The notes under the pieces were generated by a model. That model was not told where the DNA came from. It saw only the letters and a program-made list of their open reading frames with translations, and made no database searches. From Rhynchonema sp. JSB1_4 (Eukaryota; Nematoda; Chromadorea; Monhysterida; Xyalidae), in contig JASAMV010002131.1 in assembly GCA_030248065.1 (NCBI GenBank), positions 1 to 64,000 on the forward strand: a stretch of DNA of 64,000 bases, given 5' to 3'. Position numbers and translations under genes: made by a program. Within the stretch, counting starts at the first letter, position 1. Every line of letters begins with the position of its first letter. Positions 39,464-52,586 of the stretch are shown piece by piece.

Positions 39464-42400
39464 TCAGCCAGTGCAACTACCCAGAGTAATCAGAACACTG
39501 AAGAAGACCAGGGCACCCGAGGCCACGAGAGGGTGACTCTTCGATTTCGGCACGAATTGATATTCCATGTGCCATCTGTTTGTGGATCCGTGGTATTTGA
39601 GTTCGTTCTGTTGATAAAAGTCGACCTCTGGCCTGTTCCACAGCGCGCTGCGTTGTTTGTGTGCATAACGGCCATCCGCCTCTCGGGTCATACCGCTGGC
39701 CCAGACCAGCTCCAGGTTGCCGCTAAGTGAATGGTCGGCCGGCTCGGAGGCTGCGAAAATATACATACACTATAATCACCATCGGGGTCAATCACCTCTG
39801 TTTTAAAATCACAACCCACTTGAATAATCCGACAGCGCCTTAACCCTTGCTGCATCATTGCTCGATTAAAGGTGATCAGATTCTCAGTTGTTCACAGGCG
39901 GTGCACCAGGCAATCGTCAGTACGAAATATAAAAACGACGCCGAACGCGCCGGTGCACCTTCGGACAGAATAATGGGCTCCCATTGAGCAGTCCGTTTCG
40001 GATTAACACAGACCGACAGGCTAGTGGTGCGCCAAGTCATCATCAGTATCCAAATTCAAACATAACATCACAAAAACCACCCACCCTGAATCATCCTCCT
40101 GAACATGACAATACGTCTGTGTCCCTTCTGTGTGGCGTACGCAGCCATCAGACTCTCAGTCCCGTCGTAGTATCGATCCTCCAACGGCGTACTCCGATCC
40201 CGCGTGTAGTAGTCAGCCACTCGTTGTAGGTTGTCAACACTGACGAAGCCGATAACCACGTCCGTACAGTCCATCTCGTGCATGTCGCTATGTACGCTGC
40301 GCTTAGTACGTTGCGCTGGAGTGATGTTTCACTAGGAACGTTTTTGTAACATGATTTATAATGGAATCAACTTTAATGCATGGTTGTACGCGGCTCAAAA
40401 TCAAAAAAAGTCGCTGAGCAAAATTACTATCAGATGCCCAAATTGACGTTTTGTTAACATACCCATCAGTGACCCCGTCAAAACAACTAAACAATAATGA
40501 CTTTTCACAAGCGATGATTCAAAGATCGCAGTCTCAATTTCTTATAAGCTGAATGTCATGAAGCATTCTCCCCTCGAGCATACGTTCAGGTTCAGCTTCC
40601 GGTTCTCCGTGCGGTTTGGGTTCCGCGCCAGGTTCCGGTTCTGGCCTGGGTGCCGGTCCTGTGTTCAGGCGCGGGAATTGTCGACAATCGGATTTGATAT
40701 CGAATGGCTTCCAACCGAGCGACACCCACGAGGACGAATTAAAATCCATGATCAGTTCCATTGACTAAAAAATTCGATGTTTCGTTTCGAGAAACTTGTG
40801 TGAAAATTTTGACAATAAAAATGGTTTCAATGCTGAATCACACACTTTGCCCTGATCTGTTTCCCTCCAGTACAAGTGATCGCCGTGACCTTTGCCCTTT
40901 TTCTCAATATCGGCCATTTGGTAGCAGTCCGATTTCCATAGTCCGTATTTGTCAAATTTGTCCATACCAACGGTGGAGCCATCATAATTGAAGCAGTTCT
41001 CATCTTCACGGGACGGTTCGAAACCTGTGAGAATACGGAGTAGTGGATTATGAGAACCACAGGATCTGTTTCATGGTAGTTTACCGTGTGACCAGATCGA
41101 ATACTTTTGCGCTGACGATAACCAGGTGCATCACTTGACTGTGAGCGAATGCAGGTTGAAAACAAACTAAAACTGCTCCGCATACTCTGAGTCAGGGTTG
41201 TTTCAAAAAAAGTGCTTAATTAAAAAAAATTAAAAAAAAATTTTTTTTTTGAAACTCAGATTTTGCTTTTTTTTAATAAAAAAAAGTTGCCCAAAATTGG
41301 CTGAAATGTCCAAAAATGGCCGTTTTCGAGGCAAAAAATTGGCACTTTTTTTCTGTGGACGGGACAATTTTGCCAAAAGCGCGCCTGCGGCGCCCTGTAT
41401 TGTCCCCAAATCCGTACAGGGATGCGCGGGGATGGTCTTTTATAGTGATGTGGCACCGATAATGTACCACTGCATGCTACTACACATGTATATACATAGG
41501 TCTGGTGCAAAACCGGGCGCGCAAAGTCGATCTGACACGCAAGATTTGGGCTGTAATCGATATTTTGATGGTCGTATATCAGATATACGGCATGAGATGC
41601 ATTAAAATACGTTGTATTATACGGCATGCTACAATACATTAGAGCAACATCGTTAGTCAACATCAACCTCAGACTGGTAGGATTCCATAGAATCTGCACA
41701 ATGCTACCGGGTGTCACCACACAAGTTGGGTCTCAGGCGAAAATTTTTCAATTTTTGAAAAATATGTTGCATCGATTTCATTTATCCTGAAACGTCGTTT
41801 GCAACACTTTTTCTAATAAAAAAAAATTTTCGTCAAAAAAAATCAAAAAAAAATTTTTTTTAAAAAAAGCTCGTTAATAAAAAAAATTTTTTTTCAACCC
41901 TGCTCTGAGTTTGGTCTCAAATCATATTGGGCCACACTCAACGAAAGCTCACTTTTTTCGCATTGTCTGCCAAACCGTCCCCATGGACAATAGCACTGCC
42001 GTTGTGGGCCCACTTTCTGATCCTCCGCCTGTACACAGCGACCGAATCGACCACAGTGTTCGTTGAACTCACAATCGGCTGATGTTTCAAATTTGTGCTA
42101 CTTTAACAATCATTAATTTACTTCGTTGTCGTTTGATGAACAATGAATACCTTCATATTGGCACATATTGCCAAAATGTCGCGCATTGTCAAACGAACAA
42201 TAACACCGTCCGTCATTGCTCGCACGATTGCCGTTGTAGCACTGCGCTGGTGCAGCTGGAACGTTAGCAAACAAAAGTTTGTTGATAATCTCGTGTTTGG
42301 CATAATACTTTGGTTGCTTCGTTCCGTTGCTTTGGCACGGTGCTTGTGAAACATCAGGCAGCCATCTATCTGTATGTTGTGCGTGCTCAAACAAACCGGA

Positions 42401-43352
42401 CCGGAGTGCTCAGTGATGCTGAATTTGCATTCATGAATGTAAAATTTGTATAATCGTCGCAGACTTTCAAATTTCCTGGAGCTCAAAATATGCATCACCC
42501 AAAGTTGGACGCCTGGCTAATATCACTCTAACTACACTGACATCGAAAAACCTGATTCAGCAGGTTATTGTTGTTGCTCGTTGCCTGATTATCAGGTTGA
42601 ACAACGTTAACATCCGCACAAGTCTGGAAGTAGTAGTTGGCGCCCCATTCCAATGCCTGACGTTGCAAGCGCACCACACAATTGGTGCATACTCGTTCGG
42701 GCATGGTCACTTGGATGGAAGTGTCACTGAAACATTGCGTTACTGGGTTGGGCCGCGAATTGGGGGAGTGCACAATCATAATAGTTTTCTGTAAAATAAT
42801 TATACAAACATTCCGGATCCGACGAAATTCGGGCGATTCACACCCAAGTTAGTCAAATACTGCACGTGGTTGTAGTCGGAGTCCAATAGCTCGATGAAGA
42901 ATCCACCTGAAGAAGCATAATGGAAAGTAACCAAGTGGGTCAATCATTTCAACAATGACCCTACTGTCATGTGGCACTCTCGACAAGGTTTACACAGATC
43001 TCCAACCACTGGCAGTCATTTATACAGCGGCAAGAAATCCGAGTATTGATACCAGAGCATGTCGCTAGAGTGAGGGCTGTCTGTAAATAACAAGAACTAC
43101 CATACCCTGATGTGGAAAGGCGAGCGTCCAACTGAAGTTATACTTGTGTCCAACATACAGCTGTGCGAACTGTAACCGACTGCGACCGGGTCGCGGCACA
43201 CCACAAGGCTCAGATGAACGATAGTTGTCAAGAAAGTCAAGTGGAGGCCAACGGGCCTTGGGGAAAGTGAATGCCACGTGGCCATAGACTGGCACGATGG
43301 GGAGGACCAGGGTGCATGCCAGAAAAACATGCATCGTGGAACAGGTAGGCAT
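39464..43352 (-). CDS. LPMO-like/EGF/DOMON secreted protein B
   Basis: Tandem paralogue of gene A, complete: nine exons with consistent phases, 548 residues. Minus-strand exons: 43352-43106, 42906-42810, 42726-42533, 42255-42151, 42078-41953, 41024-40846, 40764-40584, 40315-40085, 39750-39464 (TGA). The signal peptide ends ...VPVYG before mature HVAFTFPKAR (N-terminal His). The second brace His is in AFPHQGGFFIELL; CTNCVVRLQRQALEWG and YYFQTCADVNV close the LPMO-like part. Then a Cys-rich module, EGF ([12 protein letters not shown]), and DOMON (WVSLGWKPF ... MDCTDVVIG ... [12 protein letters not shown] ... RRIVMFRR). The Pro/Glu insert is only about 25 residues. The C-terminus ends in a hydrophobic run (LVASGALVFFSVLITLG), a likely GPI signal or anchor. 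Substrate unknown. Confidence 0.85.
41193..41902. mobile_element. hAT-type MITE, TSD CTCTGAGT
   Basis: Ends CAGGGTTGTTTCAAAAAA and TTTTTTTTCAACCCTG with exact 8-bp duplications CTCTGAGT (41185-41192, 41903-41910). It lies in intron 5 of LPMO-like gene B and makes up most of that intron. Confidence 0.9.
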
Positions 43353-44219
43353 GGTGTATTTGGAGGGAAATTATTTCTGAAATAAGTATGGATTATATTT
43401 GTTGACTATGAGGATGATCTGGTGCACCACTATCAGTGAAAACCACCAACCGAGAGGTGTACCCGTGTAGTGCGAAGAATTTTTTGAGAACTGAAAAATC
43501 AAAGCCATCCAAGAACCAGTTGAGTCAAAATTCAAAGAAAAATAAACTCAAGACACATGTATAACGAATCCGCATTCCAGGGACCAATCAAAATTCACTT
43601 CCACAATACGAATATTACGTTTCGAAACAACATGTAATTGAACTTTGGCATCCCAAACACGTTTGGAAAACATGTGGGTAAAGTATTTCATGCAAAACGC
43701 ACACGTTGGTGTAATATTACGTTTCAAATCACAGGCTTGTTGGATTTGCACCTTGGCATGCAGGTGCGTGAAATATAATGTATTTTACATACGACATGCG
43801 CAAGCGTGTTGCCGCTGGGACAACCAGTGTGTGTCATTTTGACCTTGCTATTATGCCTACGTCCATGGGTATTGAATATTATCATTGATTTGATGTTTTT
43901 TATTTTTGGATTTCGAAGGTAAACTTACATAACAACATAACAACGGTTTCTGTCGGACTTCTGAATTTAAAATCATACACCCGAACACGATAACAGACTA
44001 CCCGAACACAACAACAGTGCTATGCTCTACCCGCTTTATAGTGACATGCAGAGTGACCGTATTTTCGGTCACCCTGAGGAACACTGGCCATCACGTGCTG
44101 TGGTCATTGTAAGGTTAATGACATTTTGAAGACTCCGTTCAAAAATTTTGATTCTCATGATGGTCTCACAGCATAGAGGATGACTAGAAAGCGGGTACAC
44201 TGTACAAACAAAGAGACCA
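43353..44219. other. intergenic region, LPMO-like gene B promoter side
   Basis: Carries a GGTGCACC-motif copy at 43406-43430, only about 55 bases upstream of the gene B start codon. Otherwise no feature recognised; the 3' end of the PDE12 gene abuts at 44220. Confidence 0.45.
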
Positions 44220-47200
44220 TCAAGACTTCAACGCAACATCCACAGCTATGGGCAAATGATCAGAGGGTGCTTCACACGAGGGCAGGGCCACGTGCCTGCT
44301 CACCACCTCCCTACTGGGCATGGGAAGTGTGCTTTCGACGATGAAATCCTTGGCACTCAGCCAAATATAATCGAGACAGCCCTCGAAACCCCTCCATTCC
44401 GCTGCACTGTCATTGGTCGGTATTGTCTGATGTCTCGTGAATGTTGTGAATTCAGGCGCACCGGTTGCGTTCATTAGTTGCAATGGATGAGAGAATACGG
44501 GCAGATTCGATGAGCTAGATGGTCGCGTATTATTGGGGTCGGATTCGGATATCAAAAGTTCGGCGACCGTTTTAGAGTCGAGATGTCCGTTAGCCAATAG
44601 TTGACAGACGGGATAGTCAGGCGTGCTGTTGAAGTCACCAGCCAACATCACACACACGCGTGCGTCCGGGTGCTGCAATTGGGTTCATAAATTTTCATCG
44701 TCTCTAATTTTACCTTGTCGTGTATTAATCACCATTCACGTTTTATGCTGGTTCTGCAAACAAGGTGTTGCAGAATAAGGGCCCTCTTTTTTGGTCACTC
44801 AACATTATTAAAAGGTGATCGCGACTTCAATCAGATAAAAAACAGTAGATTTCAGTACGCCAGCAACCCACCTTTCGTACACAATCGCGATAGACCTGTT
44901 GCAGCCGTCTACACACCAACAACGTCTGCAACAACTTGATGTGTCCGTGAGCGGGATGGAAGTGCAGATGGGTGTTGCCAATCACCAGGATCACACGTTG
45001 ACCGCTGCTCGCACAACCGTGCACGCATTCGAGGCACTCTACCTGTGCGCCAACAAATGTGGAGAAGTTCCAAAGCAATCATTACAACAGTATGTCAAAA
45101 TACAGAAAATATGGAGATTTTTTTCTTGTGTTTTTTGCATAAAGTTCCACTGGTTTTGGGCAGCAGACTGGGTGCGTTTTACGCATAGTTTTTTTGCTAC
45201 TCAATGGTAGCAATTTGCTACTAAAAATTTAACGTTGCAACTAAAAATCGAGGTTTAGTAGCAATTTGCTACTAAGATTTCAGGGTTTAGTAGAAAAAAA
45301 TATACCATATATCTAGGGTATCCGAACTTTGCTCTCTAAAACGCCTTAGCCCCAAAAAATTCAAAAATGTTGCGCTTCGTGTGTTGCTTGATTTATTACG
45401 ATGGTCACAAGTTGCGAGCTGGTGGGTCGCCAAGTAACTGTTGAACACTTCACTCACTGGCATTCATGTTTGCTGATCATTTGGGTCTTTGGCTTTTGAA
45501 ACACGAATGGCTGTGATCATGAGAAACAAGGACATACAGTTAAATTCTCGAGCAAAAAGTGCTGCTTCAAGATTTGCTTCATGATCACAAATTAAACAAA
45601 GACAAAACTGAAGCGATTCGCTGTCGTTCGTCAAAACTGCAGTGGATCTTACGAACCTCACATTCACAAGTGAAAGTGGCCAGGCCAAAGTCAAAAAGAT
45701 TAGCGCGCTTCGCGCGCATTGTTGTAGTCTGTCTTGCACTCGGTGTCATCGACTGATTATACGTGACTAATGTGACTCAAAAACAAGAAAAACACTGCAA
45801 AATTGGCATTCAAAAATTTGCTACTGAAAATTACCGTTTTAGTAGCAATTGCTACTAGCCGATTTTGAAATAAAAAACCCTGGTTTTACGGATCAGGCAC
45901 ATACCAGAGGTGGGAATCGGGCCGGGCCGAGGTTTCGAGATCGATAAAAATAAAACGGTCGATTTCAATAAAAAATCGTGAATTTTTACGGTAAATTAGC
46001 CAAAATTTCTTGCGATTCAGCAGCTAGGACCGACTTCTATGATTTTCAGGTATTTTTAAACAAAAAAACTGTAATTTTTGCACCAAGAAATTTTCTTCAA
46101 AATATCATCAGAAAAAATCGGGCAGAAAAAAATCGGGCCGGGCCGACCCGAGGACCTCGTCGGGTCGGGCCGGGCCGAGGTAACCCGGCCCGATTCCCAT
46201 CTCTGGCACATACATTTCCTCAGGCCAGGGCCTCGCACTGTCAGAGCACCAAATACCATCTCGAAAAAATTGCCTTGTGTCTGTGTGTACTATGATACCC
46301 ACAATTACCGAGTTACGAGTACCAAAAGCCGATGACTAGAACCATAACAATCCTGCATTGGGCAGAAATATACAAAGTGAATTACGTTGTGCATAAAATG
46401 TTTCACTGATGCCAGATGCCTTGATTGTGGTGTCTATCCATTGTCGGCGGTTCACACACACCTATTCAACTCAACCGGCCAGCGCCCATTTATTCAAAAG
46501 AAGAGCCAAATATACTGTGTCTGCACTGAAGATAAGCACAAGGGTCTGGCTTGTGCATGTTAGGCTCGGATCTAACGTGAGATCATACTTAGGCCGCAAA
46601 CTTAGCACTAATCCCAAATGTTCAGGGTCTGAATAATCAGGCTGCCCACGCAAAAACAAAAAAGGCTCCAAACCTGCAGAATAGTGGGTCGTTTCAATAT
46701 AAACTCCTCCATATCTTCGGACTGTGTGGTGATATAACCAAGCACATCGGCATTGCACATGTCTTGGACCATATATTCGCTCAGAACCACTGATTCACTC
46801 GATAAATGCCTGCAAACGCGACGATCTAGTTAATATGGGGTTGCTGATTGACCAGAAACCCGGCTAGCTAGCTAGCTTTCTTGCACCCAAACCGGACCCC
46901 TCCAGCTACCTAGCTTCTTGCTCGGACAAACTACACCACTGGGCAGAACACGCAATTGACTAATCTTGACAGTTCAGAGAAAATGGAGAAGATTCAAAGC
47001 ACCGAAGCTGCAAACACGTAAATCACGACAAAAATGAAAAACAGCTGCCAGATGCTGGCTCCAGCTGATCAAGAAATAACATAAATGCCGGAAAATCTGG
47101 ATAACTGACAGGGTACGTGTGACCGACTCAGGCCGTCAACTGAAGCCGTCACCTCAAGCAGTAAGAGTTGAATCTAAGCCTAAATTGTTCCAATTCCGAC

Positions 47201-49820
47201 CTGAATTTATCGTTACGAAACACGATAGCGCAGCCCTCATTGACCATATTGCCCTTCAACTGCGAAAGCACCGTGTAGTCGAGATGTTGCATTAATCTCA
47301 ACAGGTAGCGGTTGTGGAAACGTTGGTCGACTTCTTGCAAACACAGTACGTCCGCGTTGTAGCCTGAAAGTGTGATGGTTATTTGTTGCTTGTGCAGCTG
47401 GCGCATTCGCAGTCAATGTGTTGCTGAACAACCCGTCCATAGGACGAAACTCCCAAAACCATATCTTCTAAAAATAAAAAAGTAAAAAACCTCCAACCGA
47501 CCTGGTAGTTCACGTTGGAGCAGCGCATATCGATAGGTGGCTTGTTGATATCGTTTATCACAATAGGGAAAGAACAGTTGGTCTTGTTCGTGCGTGAGAT
47601 TGATGTAGACGTCGGCCAGCACGTTGTAGGACAAGAGGCGGAATCTGCGGAATAGAAAGTACGAAACTAAACAGTGCAGGGATGTTATATTGCATTTAGA
47701 ACCGGCAGTCGGAAGATACGGAAAGATTTCTCCCAACCCAATGTATCGAGAGACGCTTTCCTCAGAAAGTTGGTTTTTCACTCGTGTATCGAATATTGGG
47801 CGCTCGACTGATTCCTATTCACAAGTTACAGTTACCATTGAATTAAAATATAAACTTCGCTAAAATGTTGGTGACCTAAAATGTTTCATTCTCTCCTGAT
47901 ATGAGAGCCTGTCCGAGTCGGATACTCAATTCATCCAGCACCTAAATACGATTCCATCCAATCCAAAATAATAGCAATCAACAAAAAAACGGAATCCCCA
48001 ACAATCAATCAAGAATGGTGGATTGTGAAACACGGTACACATGTGAGCGGAATCGCTTGTTTACCGTTGTTGTGCGTGTTGTACGCTTGTTTTACAAAAT
48101 TCATCCACTAGAACTACAAATATGCTCCCAATTCTTCCCAACCGATCCGGGATCGCATCCATCTTGTGCCTGGTGTGCGTCTGTCTGTCCGTGCACACCA
48201 ACGTGCTCGGGCCCTGCACCACAGTGTGATTGTAGGTGCACGCGATCGCCACCACCGATTGTGGCCCGCAATCCACCAACACGGCCAGGCGTGTGCCGAT
48301 TGCGCGCTGGGTTGGTGTGTAGATCATGCCTGTGTGACGATGTGTCCAACCGGGCAGGGAGTATGGACAGGTTGTCGTTGTTGTTGAAACTAAAAATATT
48401 GGGCCAAGCTATCGAACCAGAGTAGGCGGAAGTGTTTGCAGGGCAATGTAATTCAGTGAATGCAAAAAATATTTCGCAAAAATGTTTCCAATCCACTGTG
48501 TATATGGATGGATGTCTAAAACGGGCTCTCGTAAGCACTTTTTGACCGCAGAAAATTGAAAAATCATTAGTTGTTCTAAACTTAACACAAAACTGAACGA
48601 AGAACCTTATTTATTATCATTGCCGTGTGAGTTAATAGTATCTTGCCCGTTTTGTAAAGGGATGCGAGAGCATTGTGTAACTGTTGTATTTAGCAATTGA
48701 AAAAAAATTAATTTGGAGTCCTGTCTACGCCAAGGTTTCGCGGGGTACTCGAGACCATCGTCGTGACATTGTGCCCCCCGGTTGTAAATCTGGCTAAATT
48801 TGACACCTAAAATCTGGGCGTTGATCTTGTGTAGTTTCAGCACTATTTAGGCGCCAGAATGTCACGGACTAGCAACTGCACTAAAAATCTGTCAAACAGG
48901 TGGTGTCGCCTAGCTTTAAGAGACTCAAAGAACCCTGTCGTTAACCATCCACTTCCTGCACCGGCGGCATATGCGTGGCCTCGGCTGCTGTATCTTCGGT
49001 GAACCAATGGAATTTGAACTCCTCGGGTACCAGATTGTCCGGCGTTGATATCAGATCGAATTTCGGCACCACCGGACAGTCAGACATGCAGATTTCGGGC
49101 AACTCAAGCTTTTGGATTCCAGCCGGCGACTTGTAGACTCGATAACGGATGTCTTGATCGATGGTGAACTCAAGATCGCTGCAGTTCTCAAAGACCGACT
49201 CCAAGTCCATTTCGTACGATATGATTTCGCTGGTGAACCGGTTACTGAAACGAAACCTTCGACGATTTACTTATTTGTTTACTTTTTCAAATTGAGATTT
49301 TGCAACAATTTCAAGTTTGACAAACTTTAAAGCGACGTTGAAGGCCGGCGCACCGCACTGAGACTGCGTTGTTGGAGGCAAATCGAAGGCTTGGTCAGGA
49401 TCAGGAAAAAATCTGGCTCGTTTTTGTGCTTTCGAGCCCTTTGCACCAAAATTGGACAATTTCTCGTGGTCGGAGGCGAGTTTTGACTGAATACGCTTGG
49501 CCAGTTGACCCCAACTGTCAGACTGGTTACGATGGAAGCTACAAAAAATCATGTTAAATAAATTATAAACACGTCTCTGCTAAAGAATGCTACCAAGATC
49601 GCTGATCGATAATTAACCTGTACACAGAGTATACGCAGCGATGTTGACCAGTTGCGTTTGCATCTATCGATTGGTTCGCATCAGGCCCGATTGCCGGAGC
49701 CCGAAATTTATAGGGAACGAAAATGTCGAACATTTGCGTGACTGCTGATGGGCTGGATTTGAAACTTGGCTCTTCGACCGGACGAACAACTACGTGATCG
49801 GGGCTGAAGATTGAAACCAT
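44220..49820 (-). CDS. PDE12: 2',5'-phosphodiesterase 12 (EEP nuclease)
   Basis: Orthologue of PDE12, a mitochondrial-type exonuclease that degrades 2',5'-oligoadenylate and poly(A) tails. Nine minus-strand exons with consistent phases, about 697 residues: 49820-49618, 49538-49326, 49244-48946, 48329-48065, 47644-47502, 47363-47153, 46809-46674, 45042-44872, 44672-44220. The N-terminal part has the family-specific region (HRNQSDSWGQLAKRIQSKL; MIYTPTQRAIGTRLAV). The catalytic endonuclease/exonuclease/phosphatase domain shows RLLSYNVLADVY, YNADVLCLQEVDQRF (metal-binding Glu), IGNTHLHFHP, MLAGDFNSTPDYP, GCLDYIWLSAKDF and the terminal PSDHLPIAVDV with the catalytic Asp-His. No clear targeting peptide is visible. 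Two hAT-type MITEs occupy intron 7. Confidence 0.92.
45184..45882. mobile_element. hAT-type MITE, TSD GTTTTACG
   Basis: Begins CATAGTTTTTTTGCTACT (a variant of CAGGG) and ends AAAAAACCCTG, with exact 8-bp flanks GTTTTACG (45176-45183, 45883-45890). The ends carry TAGTAGCAATTTGCTACTA-like palindromes. It lies in intron 7 of PDE12. Confidence 0.8.
45905..46205. mobile_element. hAT-type MITE, GGGCCGGGCC family, TSD GCACATAC
   Basis: Ends CAGAGGTGGGAATCGGGCC and GGCCCGATTCCCATCTCTG, flanked by exact 8-bp copies of GCACATAC (45897-45904, 46206-46213). Diverged relatives occur at about 11455-11760, 50385-50700, 50935-51020 and 51650-51685. Confidence 0.88.
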
Positions 49821-51231
49821 TTTTTAACATAAAAACGGGAAAACAGTTTTTTGCCGGAGAACCGATGAATTTCGAAAATAAATTGTCACACCGAAAAAAC
49901 TTCCAGTAAATTATTTGACCGAAAAATGTGTTTTTTGGTTTAAAATGGCGAGAAATTTTTATTGAGGGTCATTATTAATGTCACAAAATCGCCTAAAAGG
50001 GGGCTAAAACAGGCGACAACAACTCTATTTCGGGCCTTTAAAAATTTGTGTCCAAACGGTGAAAATATGCCGTTTTGGAGGTTTTGGGGACAAACAGTAG
50101 GAAATTCTGCGATGGTAACGCGACGCTCGGGTTCGCTTCGCTATTATCGCCTGCCTCGTCAATATGGTCCCAGTACTGTGGCTGGGGTGGGGGGTCCCCC
50201 AAAGGTACAGTTCCCCCTCGCGGGTACGTATGTGGCCCCCGCGCTGAGGTACAGTATCTCCCCCTCTCTGGTGCGGTGTGCGCGCAAAATTGCATTTTTT
50301 TCGATTTTGACCGGATTTTTGGCCATTTTGGACCAAAAAAGTGTACTTTTGGGGTGAAATTGACTCATGTGAAACCGAGGTTTTCGATGGTCGGGCCGGG
50401 CCGAGCCGGACTTCCCAGCCCGACGTTGCCCAAAATATAATCGTGGTTTTTCATTAAAAAACCGCAGTCTTTCGTGAGGATTTGGCACTGGATTCAATAT
50501 TATTTGCATTTTTTTTAATTTGGAGCTTCTTTAATTTGCTTCTTAGAACAAACTAAAAAGTCATCAGAAAAAATTGGTCAAAAAATCGGGCCGGGCCGAA
50601 TTTCCCCATGGTCGGACCGGGCCGGACTTTCTGGCCCGCCGACCTGTCGGGGGTTGCGGCCCGGGCCGGGCCGGCCTGACACCGCTGGCCCAGTGGGTCA
50701 GTAATTTACATTTTTGGAAAAAACGTTTTTTAAGGAATTCTGACGGGCAAAACACCTACTTTTAGGCAGTTTTCTTGCTTCTTTATGGCTTGACAAGCAC
50801 CGCGTGTGTATTTTAGGCCCGAAAAAGCCTTGTTTTCACCTGTTTTAGCCTCATTTTAATCGTTTTTATAACATAGTTTCGGACCCTCAAGAATAAAAAC
50901 GTTTTTTTACGGTGGGCACTATACTCTGGTCCTGGTCCAGGTCATGTCCTGCCCAGAGGTCGCAATCGGTCCCAGGCGCCGGCCCGGCATGAGGTGGCCA
51001 AAGCTCGGCCCGGCCCGAATTTTTTGGGTCACATTTTTACCCGATTTTGTCATAACTTTTGCGATTTTTCTGAACCTGTTTTTTGGTGAAAAAATGATTG
51101 TTTTCAATGAAAAAGTTGTCATATAGACAGTAAGTACTGATCACTTTCTTGCCGAATCCCTCAGAAATCTCAGTATTTTTGACAAAAAAATCACAATTTT
51201 TTCAATAACATAAAGATAAGTCACTTCAGAA
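49821..51231. repeat. repeat-rich spacer (GGGCCGGGCC and GTACAGTTCCCCC units)
   Basis: Upstream of PDE12, whose promoter must lie near 49830. From 50180 there are GTAC-plus-CCCCCTC units; 50385-50700 and 50935-51020 are diverged GGGCCGGGCC-family fragments. No coding region. Confidence 0.55.
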
Positions 51232-51636
51232 CAGTGTAGTTCCTGGGGGGAGGGGTCCCCCCTCGGGTACGTCTGTTCCCCCTCCATGGTACGCCTGCCC
51301 CACTGTTCCCCCTCCGGGTACGTCTGCTCCCCCAATTTTTACCTAAAATAGGCAAATTTTGGCCTAAAATAGGCATTTTTAGGCATAAAATGAGTGATTT
51401 TTAGCTCAATGTCGTCAAAAATCGCCAAAATACCTTTTTTTATTGAGATTTTTTCCTAAAAAGGGCAAAAATGAGCCAAATTTTCGACCTCAAAAAATGA
51501 CTTTTCTCCAAATTTGGGTTCTCCCCCCCTTCGGGTCCATCCCCCCCTTCCCCCCAGGTGGGTACGTCTGTTCCCCCTCCGAAAAAAGGGGTACCGCGTT
51601 ACCGCCTGTTCCCCCTCCGGACCAGGAACTACACTG
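51232..51636. mobile_element. hAT-type MITE, TSD CTTCAGAA
   Basis: Second copy of the family at 12905-13284: ends CAGTGTAGTTCCTGG and CCAGGAACTACACTG, exact 8-bp duplications CTTCAGAA (51224-51231, 51637-51644). Confidence 0.9.
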
Positions 51637-52586
51637 CTTCAGAAGCTTCGGGCGGCCGGAGTGCCCGGCCCGGCCCGATTGCGACCTCTGGTCCTGCTGC
51701 AAGTGAAAGCAAGAGCACTACTCACTGACCGCATGTACATGTTCAATCGCCTCCTGTCAATGGTCCTGTACCGAGCAAAGGACCGAACCGCCGTGTTTGC
51801 CTGTGGAGCAGCCGGTCGCAGCAATCGGGGACCACCGTTTGAGCAACTCGAATTTGACGACGTATTTCTTTTCCAGCGAAATTGAGACGCAATTTGTGGA
51901 TTGCGCCAGTGGAACTTGTTGGCGTTGAACATTCCTGCAATGTCAGTGAGTGATCCGTTTTTATCATTAGTGTCTTCTGTCTCTGAGCGAGGTAACTTTG
52001 TCAAAAATAAATTCAAATCAAGATTTGGATCATTCGTTAGATACGCGGTTAATGGAGAGAAACGGGCCGGGCCGGTCGGGGGTTTTTGAAGTCTGATGGT
52101 TTATCGAATCTGAGGGCATGCTTCAATTTAAGGGCCCATTTTGGCTCGTTTGAAATAGGTATATACATTTACTGGTTTGCTGGTTTGCTCGCTACGATTC
52201 GATACCGGTTTGCTGTCGTTCATTGCTTTTTGTTCGTAATGATGTTGCTCATGTCAATTTGGGTTGTCCCGAATCTTTGGATTCTTTGCGGTTCGTGCGT
52301 TCGTTCAGATAAGATCTTGAATCTTGAATTTAAAAAGGCAATCTACGGGAGGTTGTCACTCAGCCCCGAATACCGTTAATGTTATCGTGATGTGCAAGAA
52401 TCGTTGCGAGACCAATGCTCATCGCTACCTATCGAGTGCCCATTTAGCCCCCGACACCCCACAAAATAGAGTCGGCCCTACCCAACCCGTATAAAAATTT
52501 TGATCTTGCAGGAATGGGGGGCTTTCCAACACCAACTGTCGTTTGGTTTCCCTACCCGGGCCGCTCCGCGTTTTGGGCAACCCTAA
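51637..52586. other. gene-free spacer
   Basis: Contains GGGCCGGGCCGG fragments (51655-51685, 52063-52082). Open frames are short and overlap on both strands; I support no gene here. Confidence 0.4.
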
